Shown piece by piece: positions 1 through 7,597 of a stretch of 58,584 nucleotides of DNA. The DNA is taken from positions 1 to 58,584 of the forward strand of contig JACUUL010000007.1 in assembly GCA_014859345.1 (NCBI GenBank), given 5' to 3'. The DNA comes from Thermoleophilia bacterium. Lineage in GTDB: Bacteria > Actinomycetota > Thermoleophilia > BMS3ABIN01. The notes beneath the pieces were generated by a model that worked only from the letters and a program-made list of their open reading frames with translations, had not been told where the DNA came from and did not search any database. Position numbers and translations under genes: made by a program. The first letter of the stretch is position 1. Every line of letters starts with the position of its first letter.

Positions 1-78
1 GGGGGCGTAGTTCAGTTGGTCCAGAACGCCGGCCTGTCACGCCGGAGGTCGCGGGTTCGAGTCCCGTCGCTCCCGCCA
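1..78 (+). tRNA. tRNA-Asp (GUC)
   Basis: The sequence folds as a full cloverleaf. The 7-bp acceptor stem pairs positions 1-7 with 68-74 and has one G-U pair. The anticodon stem CCGGC/GCCGG closes the loop CTGTCAC, with anticodon GTC at 36-38. A T-arm with GGTTCGAGTCC follows, and the 3' CCA is encoded at 76-78. The gene starts at the first base of the window, so its promoter lies outside. Confidence 0.95.
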
Positions 79-307
79 GAATTCCTGGGGTCCGATTTCC
101 CGGCCGGACATTTCTTTGCGGCAACCACCCGCTTGCTTCGGAAAGAAGCGGCCGTGCCGCTGGAGATGCCCGCCCGGCCGGAGCCGGCTTGTTTTCTTTC
201 TTTCAGGCTCCGCCTGATCCCTTCTTTCCACCGTTTACTCCAACTGCCTGCCGGGTAATAAAAGCATCTGGAGGCCTCACGCGACTACCGACCAAGGAGG
301 AGACGAC

Positions 308-517
308 ATGGAAGTCCCAAATACCCAGGAAAACATGAGCAAATGCATATGCAACACATGTCCGACCTTCATTGAAGGCGATAAGGGATTCTTCTGTTCT
401 CTTGACAGGAGTGACAAGCAGATCGTTAAAAAAGGCTGCATGTGCGCCGACTGCGCCATATGGGCCCAATACGAGCTGAAAGGCGGTTATTTCTGCGCGG
501 AAGGCAAGGCGGATTGA
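308..517 (+). CDS. DUF2769-type cysteine-rich small protein
   Basis: This is a 69-residue protein with a strong Shine-Dalgarno (AAGGAGGAGACGAC before ATG). It has seven cysteines: C-I-C-N-T-C near residue 13, C30, then C-M-C-A-D-C and a last Cys near the C-terminus. The spacing resembles the uncharacterised DUF2769 family, probably a small metal- or cluster-binding protein. It has no signal peptide or membrane segment. It lies 12 bp upstream of the Rieske gene on the same strand, so the two and the following reductase are probably cotranscribed. The family link is from memory of the motif, and the function is unknown. Confidence 0.7.
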   Translation: MEVPNTQENMSKCICNTCPTFIEGDKGFFCSLDRSDKQIVKKGCMCADCAIWAQYELKGGYFCAEGKAD

Positions 518-529
518 TCAGGGCACAGG

Positions 530-811
530 ATGAAGGCGCTTGATATTCCAGCCGGCCAGGGAGCGGCCGGGAAGGTCGGCACCAGGCCCGTGGCTGTGTA
601 CAACACCGGCAAGGGTCTGACAGTACTGGAAAATATCTGTACCCACATGAAATGCCAGACACAATGGAATTCTGCTGAGCGGAGCTGGGATTGCCCCTGT
701 CACGGTTCTCGCTATCATCCCGAAGGCGGCGTCCTGCAGGGGCCCGCGAAGAGGCCGCTGCCGGCTTTGGAATACCATCTCGAGAATGACGAGATCGTGC
801 TTGAGGAATAA
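530..811 (+). CDS. Rieske [2Fe-2S] ferredoxin
   Basis: This 93-residue protein consists of one Rieske domain. The cluster motif is complete: C-T-H, then 15 residues, then C-P-C-H, followed by G-S-R-Y-H. There is no transmembrane anchor, so it is a soluble electron carrier, as in dioxygenase ferredoxins and small nitrite-reductase-like subunits. It sits directly before a BphA4-type FAD reductase, which suggests an NAD(P)H > FAD > Rieske electron chain. No oxygenase or other terminal partner is encoded nearby, so the final acceptor is unknown. The Shine-Dalgarno is weak; the start was chosen because it gives the normal Rieske length. Confidence 0.88.
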   Translation: MKALDIPAGQGAAGKVGTRPVAVYNTGKGLTVLENICTHMKCQTQWNSAERSWDCPCHGSRYHPEGGVLQGPAKRPLPALEYHLENDEIVLEE

Positions 812-829
812 AAACGGATTCTTTCTGAC

Positions 830-2059
830 ATGCATTTTGATTATTTGATAATTGGCGGTGGGCTGGCGGCGGCCACCGCCATGAAGGAGCTGGTCAGGAT
901 CGATCCGGGAGCCGGCATCGGCCTGATCGCCGAGGAAAACGAGCCACCTTACGACCGTCCGCCGCTGTCCAAGGACTTTCTTCTGGGAAAGAAGCCCAGG
1001 GAGGGAGTCTTTCTGCTGAATGATGATTTCTTCAGCGAAAACGGGATACAGGCAATATGGGGACGGCCCGCCGTCTCAGTCGATGCCGAAAGACACCGGG
1101 TGACTATCGAGAATGGCGGCGAATCCGGATACAACCGCCTGCTGATAGCCACCGGCTGCAGGCTGCGGCGGCTGTCCTGCCCCGGCGCCGACCTGCCCGG
1201 ACTCTATTACCTGAGGACACTGGCCGAGTCGGAACGGCTGAGCCGGGCGGCGGAGCGCGGAGGACAGGCGGTTGTCATAGGCGGCGGGTTCATCGGCCTG
1301 GAAGTGGCCTCGGTGCTGTCCCAGCTCGAACTGAGCGTCACACTCATCCACCGGGGTGAGAGGCTGCTGGAAAATTTCGGTAGCGAGGAGCTTTCCACTT
1401 ATTACGAGGAGCTTTTTGCCTCAAGGGGAATCCATACTGTTTATAAGGATGAGGCAGCCGAGCTTGCCGGGACGGATGCGGTGGAGAGCGTCATCACCAA
1501 GGCCGGCCGCATCCTGCCCTGCAATTTCGCAGTGGCCGGCATCGGAGTCTTTCCCGACACCGGTTTTCTCGACGGCAGCGGCATCGAGTCAGGCAATGGC
1601 GTGGTGGTTGACGAGCGCCTGCGCGCCAGCGCCGCTGACGTTTACGCCGCGGGGGACGTCGCCAATTTTTTTGACCCGCTTTTCGGGTGGCGCCGGCGCA
1701 TCGAGCATTGGGACAACGCTATCAGGCAGGGCAGACTGGCGGCTGTCAACATGGCCGGCGGAAGCGATTCATACTCTTTTATCTCTTACTTCTACTCGAC
1801 AATGTTCGGGTTGACCTTCGAATTTTTCGGAGACATGCAAGGCTGCGATGAAACCATCATCCGCGGCTCGTTCGATACCAGGTCGGCGGCGGTTTTATAT
1901 CTCCACGAGGGCGTTCTCAGGGCGGCTTTCATGCAGGGCCGTTTTCTCAAGGAGAGAAACGTAGTCAAGCGGCTGATCAGCGAACGGCAATCGCTGGAAA
2001 CTGTGAGGGGCCGCCTGGCCGACGAGAGCTTCGACCTGGAGGACGCGCTGGCGCCATAG
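830..2059 (+). CDS. FAD-dependent NAD(P)H:ferredoxin reductase
   Basis: This 409-residue pyridine-nucleotide-disulfide-oxidoreductase-family flavoprotein is of the rubredoxin/ferredoxin reductase (BphA4-like) type. The N-terminal FAD dinucleotide fold is I-I-G-G-G-L-A-A-A. The central NAD(P)H fold is V-I-G-G-G-F-I-G-L-E. The second FAD motif is Y-A-A-G-D-V. It lacks the CxxxxC redox disulfide of lipoamide-dehydrogenase relatives, and the length is normal. It starts 18 bp after the Rieske gene, which is its likely electron acceptor. Transcription probably ends at the hairpin that contains its own stop codon. Confidence 0.9.
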   Translation: MHFDYLIIGGGLAAATAMKELVRIDPGAGIGLIAEENEPPYDRPPLSKDFLLGKKPREGVFLLNDDFFSENGIQAIWGRPAVSVDAERHRVTIENGGESGYNRLLIATGCRLRRLSCPGADLPGLYYLRTLAESERLSRAAERGGQAVVIGGGFIGLEVASVLSQLELSVTLIHRGERLLENFGSEELSTYYEELFASRGIHTVYKDEAAELAGTDAVESVITKAGRILPCNFAVAGIGVFPDTGFLDGSGIESGNGVVVDERLRASAADVYAAGDVANFFDPLFGWRRRIEHWDNAIRQGRLAAVNMAGGSDSYSFISYFYSTMFGLTFEFFGDMQGCDETIIRGSFDTRSAAVLYLHEGVLRAAFMQGRFLKERNVVKRLISERQSLETVRGRLADESFDLEDALAP

Positions 2060-2072
2060 CGCCAGTTTTCTT
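2048..2072 (+). terminator. Rho-independent terminator
   Basis: A perfect 7-bp stem CTGGCGC/GCGCCAG with loop CATA is followed by TTTTCTT. The stop codon TAG of the reductase starts inside the loop. It ends the Rieske/reductase unit and faces the convergent Usp gene. Confidence 0.75.
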
Positions 2073-2098
2073 AAGTAATGGGGAGGATTGGCGAGCCC

Positions 2099-2548
2099 CT
2101 ATTTGGGCCTGGGGATTACGGTTACCGGCACCTTGGACCCGTGGATGACGTTGAAGGTGACGTTCCCCAGGACCGCGGCGGCAAGCGCCCGGCGTCCGTG
2201 CGAGCCAATGACTATATGACTGGCGTTCTCCCTGTCAGCCACTTCGAGGATCTGCTCCGAGGGATGTCCATTGGTCACCATGCCCCGGGCCGGCAGGCCG
2301 GCCGATTCAGCATGCTTCCTCAGCCGCTCCACGATATCCTGAGCCGCCAGATCCCGCTGCCGCTGGATCTCGGTCATATCAAGGCTGGCTCCGCTCTCCA
2401 GCTCATAGGCGAAAGCGGGGCTTACCTCGTCCACCACATTTAAAAAGATCAGGGAAGCCCCGGAGTTCTTCGCCATATCGATGGCGAAATCGGCGGCATT
2501 CTCCGCCAGCTCCGATCCGTCTGTCGGCACCAGTATTTTTTTGATCAC
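2099..2548 (-). CDS. universal stress protein (UspA family)
   Basis: This 149-residue single Usp domain starts with I-L-V-P-T-D-G-S. The ATP-binding signature near the C-terminus is V-I-G-S-H-G-R-R followed by G-N-V-T-F-N-V-I-H, a close match to G-2x-G-9x-G(S/T). It is likely an ATP-binding cytoplasmic stress protein. The start is GTG with a good Shine-Dalgarno (AAAGGAG). It lies 30 bp upstream of the next minus-strand gene and could be cotranscribed with it. The partner and trigger are unknown. Confidence 0.9.
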   Translation of the reverse strand: MIKKILVPTDGSELAENAADFAIDMAKNSGASLIFLNVVDEVSPAFAYELESGASLDMTEIQRQRDLAAQDIVERLRKHAESAGLPARGMVTNGHPSEQILEVADRENASHIVIGSHGRRALAAAVLGNVTFNVIHGSKVPVTVIPRPK

Positions 2549-2578
2549 GCCCGCTCCTTTCCTGGAAGTTCAGGATCT

Positions 2579-3661
2579 TCAGTCTTTAAATTTGTCTTTC
2601 AGCACTTCTTCCACCGGGTGATCACGGGCGCCGCGGGCCGGCAGGGTCCAGCCCTGATAAAAGACGCCCCTGGTGCGGGGCGCGGCGATCTCGAGGAAAT
2701 CCGCGGCCATCTGCGCCTGCTCATCGGGGGCGAGGACGGGACCGTCAGCCTCATGCGCCCCCAGCGGCTTCCGCCAGGAGCCGAATTCGCTGACGATGAC
2801 GCCTTTAAGGCCATCCCGCCGCGCCACCGCGTCGGCGCGCTCGAGAACACCGGTCACATAAGCTTCGAAGTCTCCGGCGTCGAAACTCTCTCCCCGGGGG
2901 AAGATGTCGAGCATCAGGTAATCATAGCCGGTGTAATCGAGTTCCTCAAAATCATGCGGCTGGCCCGGCTCCGGCGGACCGTCCAGGTCCGGCACCACTT
3001 TGGCGCCGATCTCTCCCTGATATTCCTCCCTGATCAGAGGCAGGACCCTGCTGGACCATTGGCCGGCGGCCTCGGTGCCCAGCACCTGATTATAGCCGCT
3101 TAGAGGCGAGAAGAGCTCAGCCCGATGCTCCTCGGCCTTGCGGGCCCATAGCAGCGCGTCCTCCTCAAGATGTCCCAGGGCGGCCTCGGTGGGCTCCACG
3201 CTAAGCGGGAATCCGGCCGCCCGGGTAGTGGGTGACACGTGGACCGCCAGCTTTTTTTCTTGAAAATCGCCGATCAGACTCTCGGCAGAGGCGGCCTCCC
3301 CTTCCAGGATGACGCGCGGCCTGCCGCCGGCGCGCGGGGTAATGAAGACAGGCGGCGACAGGGTAACAGTGTTAAAGCCGTTATCCAGCAGGCGGCCGGC
3401 GTCGCGGAGCATTTCCTGCCAGTCGCGGGCGCCGGGCTCGGTGATTCCCTTGAAGAAGTCGATGGACTGGCGCTCATAAGGGGGAGTTGTGACAGCAGGC
3501 CTTTCAAATGCCGTCCCAGAGTCATCCGTTTCAGTTGCGTCGCAACTGCCGAACCAGAAGGCAAGCATCAGAAGCGCCAGGACGGCCGCCAGAAAAACCG
3601 GCATCATGCCGGTGCGAAGATTGCTGAATTTCAAAATCTTTCCCGGTGTCAGAGGGACCAT
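2579..3661 (-). CDS. secreted TIM-barrel glycoside-hydrolase-like protein
   Basis: This is a protein of about 360 residues. A hydrophobic N-terminal segment (M-M-P-V-F-L-A-A-V-L-A-L-L) ends in F-G-S-C, an imperfect lipobox. The body has strand-like blocks spaced as in a TIM barrel: F-N-T-V-T-L-S-P-P, L-A-V-H-V-S-P-T, Y-D-Y-L-M-L-D-I-F-P and, near residue 300, V-I-V-S-E-F-G-S-W. The last resembles the glutamate nucleophile strand of several glycosidase families. I cannot assign a GH family or substrate. An upstream ATG would add 16 residues; neither start has a clear Shine-Dalgarno. Confidence 0.55.
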   Translation of the reverse strand: MVPLTPGKILKFSNLRTGMMPVFLAAVLALLMLAFWFGSCDATETDDSGTAFERPAVTTPPYERQSIDFFKGITEPGARDWQEMLRDAGRLLDNGFNTVTLSPPVFITPRAGGRPRVILEGEAASAESLIGDFQEKKLAVHVSPTTRAAGFPLSVEPTEAALGHLEEDALLWARKAEEHRAELFSPLSGYNQVLGTEAAGQWSSRVLPLIREEYQGEIGAKVVPDLDGPPEPGQPHDFEELDYTGYDYLMLDIFPRGESFDAGDFEAYVTGVLERADAVARRDGLKGVIVSEFGSWRKPLGAHEADGPVLAPDEQAQMAADFLEIAAPRTRGVFYQGWTLPARGARDHPVEEVLKDKFKD

Positions 3662-3770
3662 TAATCTGGAGGTCCGGATTATTCTAAACAAGCGGGGCTG
3701 CGGGTACAATCAAAGTAGAAGCGTTCCCGGCCCGTGGGGCCAGGCTCAAGTAACGCCGGAAGGTGATGAA

Positions 3771-4079
3771 ATGGCTAACGTGAACTGTCCGTACTGCGGC
3801 ATGACAAATAATACCAGTTGTCCTGAGGTCATGGCGGAATGTGCTTATTGCGGAGTTGCCTTTGCGCAGATCGATACTCCTTATGAAAGGCTCACCATAA
3901 TCGACCGCAATCTGCCCGATGCCTGGGAGCGGGCGGAGAAACTGATGGATGAATGGGAAGAAAAGGGGGAGCTGGACCGGGAAGTCATCGTCGACCGGCG
4001 GCTTAAGGATGAGGAAGCTCACAAGCCCGAGCGCCGGCGGCTGCGCGGAGCCGGCTTGCCGGTGGTCTTCCGCCGCTGA
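3771..4079 (+). CDS. small zinc-ribbon-like protein
   Basis: This 102-residue protein starts at an ATG preceded by GGAAGGTGATGAA. Residues 1-30 hold two CxxC pairs, C-P-Y-C and C-A-Y-C, separated by about 17 residues, with a further Cys near residue 15. This looks like a zinc ribbon. The rest is acidic then basic, and helical (E-R-A-E-K-L-M-D-E-W), with no known domain. The open frame extends upstream, but those residues show no protein-like pattern. A 7-bp GC hairpin overlaps the stop codon but lacks a T-tract. Function unknown. Confidence 0.6.
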   Translation: MANVNCPYCGMTNNTSCPEVMAECAYCGVAFAQIDTPYERLTIIDRNLPDAWERAEKLMDEWEEKGELDREVIVDRRLKDEEAHKPERRRLRGAGLPVVFRR

Positions 4080-4168
4080 CGCGGCGGCGGCGGGGATGCT
4101 GGCTATCCGCAGCCTGTATGAGCTATCCTGAAAACAGACGGGTAATTCCGCTTACCTGAGATATTCTT

Positions 4169-5278
4169 ATGAAAGTATCAGTTGCCCGCCGCAACCTCTT
4201 CTCCGACCGGACCAGGCTGGCCATCAGCGTGGGCGGGGTGGCTGTGGCCATTCTGCTCATCCTGATACTGCTCGGTGTTTACAAAGGGCTCATTGACGTC
4301 TCAACTTCATATGTTGACAATGTCGACGCCGACTTATGGGTGGCTCAGGCTGGATCGAGATCCATGACGCACAGCTTGTCGCTGATCTCCCCTTCCCTGG
4401 AAGATGAGCTGATGACGGTTGACGGCGTGTCGGAGATTCATCCGCTCGTGATCCGGCCGACCACGGTTGAAATAAACGGGAAAGAAAATGATCTTCGAGT
4501 CGCCGGCTATCATCCTGAAACGGGTTTGGGAGGACCCTGGAACATCGTTGAAGGCCGGGGAGATCCCGGGCCGGGCGAGATTGTCGCCGACCGTGTTTTG
4601 GTGGATACAAGCGGTCTCAGGCTGGGTGACGACATCGAAATCGAAGGCCGGCCTCTGCGCCTTGTCGGCGTGTCTCGCGATACTTATGTTCTCATCTACA
4701 GCTACGCTTTCGCGGACATCGGGGAGATCCGCGACTCTTTGGGCCCGGATCGCGTCAACTATTTCATAATCAAGGCGGCCGATTCCGGCAGGCTGCATCA
4801 GATCGTGGCTGAGATAACAGCCGGGTACCCCGGTCTGGAGATTTTTACCAAGGCGGAATTTGCCGAGATCAATGCGCGCGATATCCGGGAAGGTTTCCTG
4901 CCCATTCTGGGGGTTCTCGTGGTGATAGCCGTTTTCGTGGGGATGGCGATCGTGGGGCTGGTTGTCTATTCGGCGACTGTCGAGAGAACACGGGAATATG
5001 GCATTCTCAAGGCGGTGGGCGCCAGCGGGCGAACGCTCTACGGGATCGTTTTTCAGCAATCTGTACTGAGCGGCCTGATGGGCTACGGAACCGGCGCGCT
5101 GCTTGCTTTTGCGGTAGCGGCCTTGCTGGAGACGCTGGTGCCTCAACTCACCATCTCCTTTTCCTGGACCCATTTCGCCGGCGCTCTGGCAGCCGCGTTG
5201 ACGATGAGCCTGTTCGCTTCTTACATTCCCATTCGCAAGATAAACGGGATCGATCCGGTGATCGTGTTTAAGTCATAG
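4169..5278 (+). CDS. ABC transporter permease, FtsX/MacB type
   Basis: This 369-residue permease has the topology of the MacB/DevC/LolC group: TM1 at about 17-38, a large extracytoplasmic domain at about 45-240, then three TM helices near 245-270, 295-315 and 338-355. The conserved FtsX motif E-R-T-R-E-Y-G-I-L-K-A-V-G-A-S follows TM2. Such proteins drive export or mechanotransmission rather than import. The ATPase gene starts one base after its stop codon, so the two are translationally coupled. The substrate cannot be inferred, but the YHS domain on the ATPase points toward metals or redox stress. Confidence 0.88.
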   Translation: MKVSVARRNLFSDRTRLAISVGGVAVAILLILILLGVYKGLIDVSTSYVDNVDADLWVAQAGSRSMTHSLSLISPSLEDELMTVDGVSEIHPLVIRPTTVEINGKENDLRVAGYHPETGLGGPWNIVEGRGDPGPGEIVADRVLVDTSGLRLGDDIEIEGRPLRLVGVSRDTYVLIYSYAFADIGEIRDSLGPDRVNYFIIKAADSGRLHQIVAEITAGYPGLEIFTKAEFAEINARDIREGFLPILGVLVVIAVFVGMAIVGLVVYSATVERTREYGILKAVGASGRTLYGIVFQQSVLSGLMGYGTGALLAFAVAALLETLVPQLTISFSWTHFAGALAAALTMSLFASYIPIRKINGIDPVIVFKS

Positions 5279-5279
5279 G

Positions 5280-6137
5280 ATGACACCCAAGATGAAGTCA
5301 AATAATGGCAAGATCCTCAAAATGCAGGAGGTATCCCGGATTTTTGGGAAAGGCACGGCTGCCGTCAAAGCAATCGACGGGGTCAGCCTCGGTATCGAGA
5401 CCGGCGAGATAGTTCTGATCATGGGGCCCTCCGGCTCAGGAAAGACGACGCTGCTGTCAATGGCTGGAGGATTGCTTAAGCCGACCTCGGGTGAGGTCTT
5501 CGTGGCTGGGAAAAACCTGAGTGAACTGGACGCGCGTTCCCTTTCTCAACTCAGGTTGCGGCGGGTGGGATTTGTTTTTCAGGCATTCAATCTGCTGGGA
5601 AGCCTGACCGCACTTGAAAACGTGGTCCTGGCGAAGAACCTTGCCAGGCGCACGGATAAAGCGGCAGAGACCGATTCAAAGGCGATTCTGGACCGTCTGG
5701 GCCTGGGTCAGCGCCTCGCCCATGTCCCCGCCGACCTTTCCGGCGGAGAGAAGCAGCGGGTGGCGATAGCCAGGGCGCTGGTCAATGACCCGCCGCTGAT
5801 CCTGGCGGATGAGCCTACCGGCAATCTGGATTCTCACTCCGGGCGGGAAGTCATGATGCTTCTCTTCGACCTGGCCCGGGAGGAAGGAAGGTCGGTGGTG
5901 GTGGTGAGCCATGATCCGCGCATCGTCGATATCGCCGATCGCGTGCTCTGGCTGGAGGACGGCCGGCTTTCGACAAAGCGCTCTGAACTGGAGGAAAAAG
6001 TGCGCGATCCCGTTTGCGGGATGCAGATGGATATTAAGGATGTCGCCTTTACGGCCATTCATCACGGCCAGGTTTATCATTTCTGCTCGGAAAAGTGCAG
6101 GCAGAAATTTCTTGAGGATTCCGGCAGATTCACGTAG
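5280..6137 (+). CDS. ABC transporter ATPase with C-terminal YHS domain
   Basis: This is a 285-residue protein. Residues 12-230 form a LolD/MacB-type ATPase: Walker [10 protein letters not shown] near 49-57, signature [10 protein letters not shown], Walker [13 protein letters not shown], and H-loop V-V-V-S-H-D. Residues from about 243 to the end are a YHS domain: D-P-V-C-G-M, then [15 protein letters not shown] domains occur on metal P-type ATPases and metal-binding proteins, so this tail may sense a metal ion and gate the exporter. Fusion to a LolD-like ATPase is uncommon. The start overlaps the permease end closely; ATG codons at residues 5 and 15 are alternatives. Confidence 0.9.
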   Translation: MTPKMKSNNGKILKMQEVSRIFGKGTAAVKAIDGVSLGIETGEIVLIMGPSGSGKTTLLSMAGGLLKPTSGEVFVAGKNLSELDARSLSQLRLRRVGFVFQAFNLLGSLTALENVVLAKNLARRTDKAAETDSKAILDRLGLGQRLAHVPADLSGGEKQRVAIARALVNDPPLILADEPTGNLDSHSGREVMMLLFDLAREEGRSVVVVSHDPRIVDIADRVLWLEDGRLSTKRSELEEKVRDPVCGMQMDIKDVAFTAIHHGQVYHFCSEKCRQKFLEDSGRFT

Positions 6138-6143
6138 GAATAG

Positions 6144-6447
6144 CTAGCCTATTATCATGTAGCTGCCCCATAGAGGCGGCCCCGTCAGCAGATCCGTGAG
6201 CCCCAGGCTCTCGTGCCGGCCGGCGAAGTCAAGCTGGACCTCGTCGTAAGCTGCCAGCGACTCCCAGCGCGAACAGGTGAAAAAGCGGTTGGGATCATCC
6301 ATTGACTGGGCGATGAAAGCTTCCTTTATCCCCTCCATGCTCATGGTATCGTTGAGGCTCTCGTTGAGCATCCATGAGGTCGTCGGCCTTGCCGAACCTC
6401 GATTCCATAATGCCGAACGCAACAACTTCGCCCGCGCTCTCTCTCAC
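6144..6447 (-). pseudogene. frameshifted small monooxygenase-like (ABM-fold) gene
   Basis: The intact ORF (6425-6144) has a normal C-terminal half: F-F-T-C-S-R-W-E-S-L-A-A-Y-D-E-V, as in antibiotic-biosynthesis-monooxygenase-like proteins. Its first 18 residues look random. Another frame begins at a GTG (6447) with a strong Shine-Dalgarno (GGGGAGGTAGCA) and reads V-V-A-F-G-I-M-E-S-R-F-G-K-A-D-D-L-M-D. That is the expected first strand and helix, and it joins the good frame near 6366-6371 after a one-base shift. The gene is either broken or carries a sequencing indel. Function unassigned. Confidence 0.6.
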
Positions 6448-6797
6448 TGCTACCTCCCCTTTTTTAAATGTTTTTCTATTTATTGTTGGATCATTCCTGA
6501 AATCAGGAACAAGAGCTGCTATACCGAGTTTCCATAAACAGCCGTTCTTAAACGGTTGCGATCATCAAATCACCCGGGTAAGCTGACATATCTTCGCAGC
6601 GCGCAGGGCAGGGAGCTATGGAGGAGCCGCTTTCAACGCCAGATCAGATTCCTTGCTTCGCTCAAAATGGCGATGCTGGCATCACCGAACGAATCGGATG
6701 AAGATACGGGGATGATCAAAAACGAGAAAAGAGGAACCGGGAACGGTTTTTTCTGTTCATGTCCGCCGATCAGCAGAAATAAAGAGCTAACGCGAAC
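6448..6797. other. intergenic region, no gene recognised
   Basis: About 350 bp lie between two divergent genes. It is AT-richer near 6460-6540 and should hold the promoter of the minus-strand ABM-like gene and of the plus-strand membrane protein. A small inverted repeat, CCGTT/AACGG, lies near 6543-6556. ORFs here lack protein-like composition or start signals. I see nothing else I can support. Confidence 0.5.
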
Positions 6798-6809
6798 TTG
6801 CGGGACCTC

Positions 6810-7217
6810 ATGCTGACCCTCGGAGAAAAAAGTGTCCTGGCCACTGTGCTATTGGGCCTGTCCGTCCTGCAGCTGGTTGCGATAGCCACAGCCCGGGGCT
6901 GGATCGGCAGGACGGCGCCGCCGGCGCGCCGCAAGCTGGCTCTCTGGCACAGGCTGGAGGGGTACGCGGCGATAGCGCTTATTCTTGTGATCTCCTACTA
7001 CTGTATTCAACTATACCCCGGGTCCGGAACGACCCGCGTATCGGTCCACATCGGGCTGGGCATCACGGTTATCAGCCTGTCGGTCCTGAAAGTGGCGGTC
7101 ATGCGGTTATTTCCGCGATTTTTTCCTTTGATGCCATTGCTGGGCGCCCTCCTGTTTACCGCTCTGATCGCGATCTGGATAAGCAGCGCCGGCTGGTATT
7201 ACTTCTGGCTGGGCTGA
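6810..7217 (+). CDS. four-helix membrane protein, DUF6529-like
   Basis: This protein of about 135 residues has four predicted transmembrane helices (near 5-25, 45-65, 75-95 and 105-130). Conserved-looking histidines lie at helix ends: W-H-R-L-E-G-Y before TM2 and V-H-I-G-L-G in TM3. The arrangement is reminiscent of small cytochrome b561-like or DUF6529 membrane proteins, and heme binding is possible but unproven. The start is uncertain: TTG at 6798 or ATG at 6810, neither with a clear Shine-Dalgarno. It stands alone before the convergent fix operon. Confidence 0.6.
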   Translation: MLTLGEKSVLATVLLGLSVLQLVAIATARGWIGRTAPPARRKLALWHRLEGYAAIALILVISYYCIQLYPGSGTTRVSVHIGLGITVISLSVLKVAVMRLFPRFFPLMPLLGALLFTALIAIWISSAGWYYFWLG

Positions 7218-7273
7218 CGGCGCCGTCCGGCCGCCTCTTAACCCGAATTAGCGGGACACAATACTTAATTTCC

Positions 7274-7597
7274 TTAGCCGAACCTGTACTGAACCCCAAA
7301 ACCCCCGCGGGGATACCGCATCTCGATATTGGCATAGGGACAACCGCCGCTTCTGCAGGTGCCGCACTCCAGGCAGCCCTCGAAGGAGATGGTGATCAGC
7401 GCTTCATCGGGTTCCCAACGGTACACCTGGGCCGGGCAGCTGTGGGTGCAGAATTTCTGATGACAAACTTTGCGGCAAACTTCCGGGTCGATGATTCTCA
7501 GATGAGAGCTGCCGTCCGGGTTGAACTTTACCAGCCCCAGCTTGCCGGTGACATCGAACGCCGGGGGCGGCCAGGCGTCATTTTTCCGGTCGTTCAT
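7274..7597 (-). CDS. fixX: FixX ferredoxin-like protein
   Basis: This 107-residue ferredoxin partner of the electron-transfer-flavoprotein:quinone oxidoreductase family has cysteines in C-R-K-V-C, C-T-H-S-C-P and F-E-G-C-L-E-C-G-T-C, the last typical of FixX. It passes electrons from FixC. The start overlaps the fixC stop codon by 3-4 bases (ATGA), so translation is coupled. It is the last gene of a four-gene operon in the canonical order A-B-C-X. Confidence 0.95.
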   Translation of the reverse strand: MNDRKNDAWPPPAFDVTGKLGLVKFNPDGSSHLRIIDPEVCRKVCHQKFCTHSCPAQVYRWEPDEALITISFEGCLECGTCRSGGCPYANIEMRYPRGGFGVQYRFG

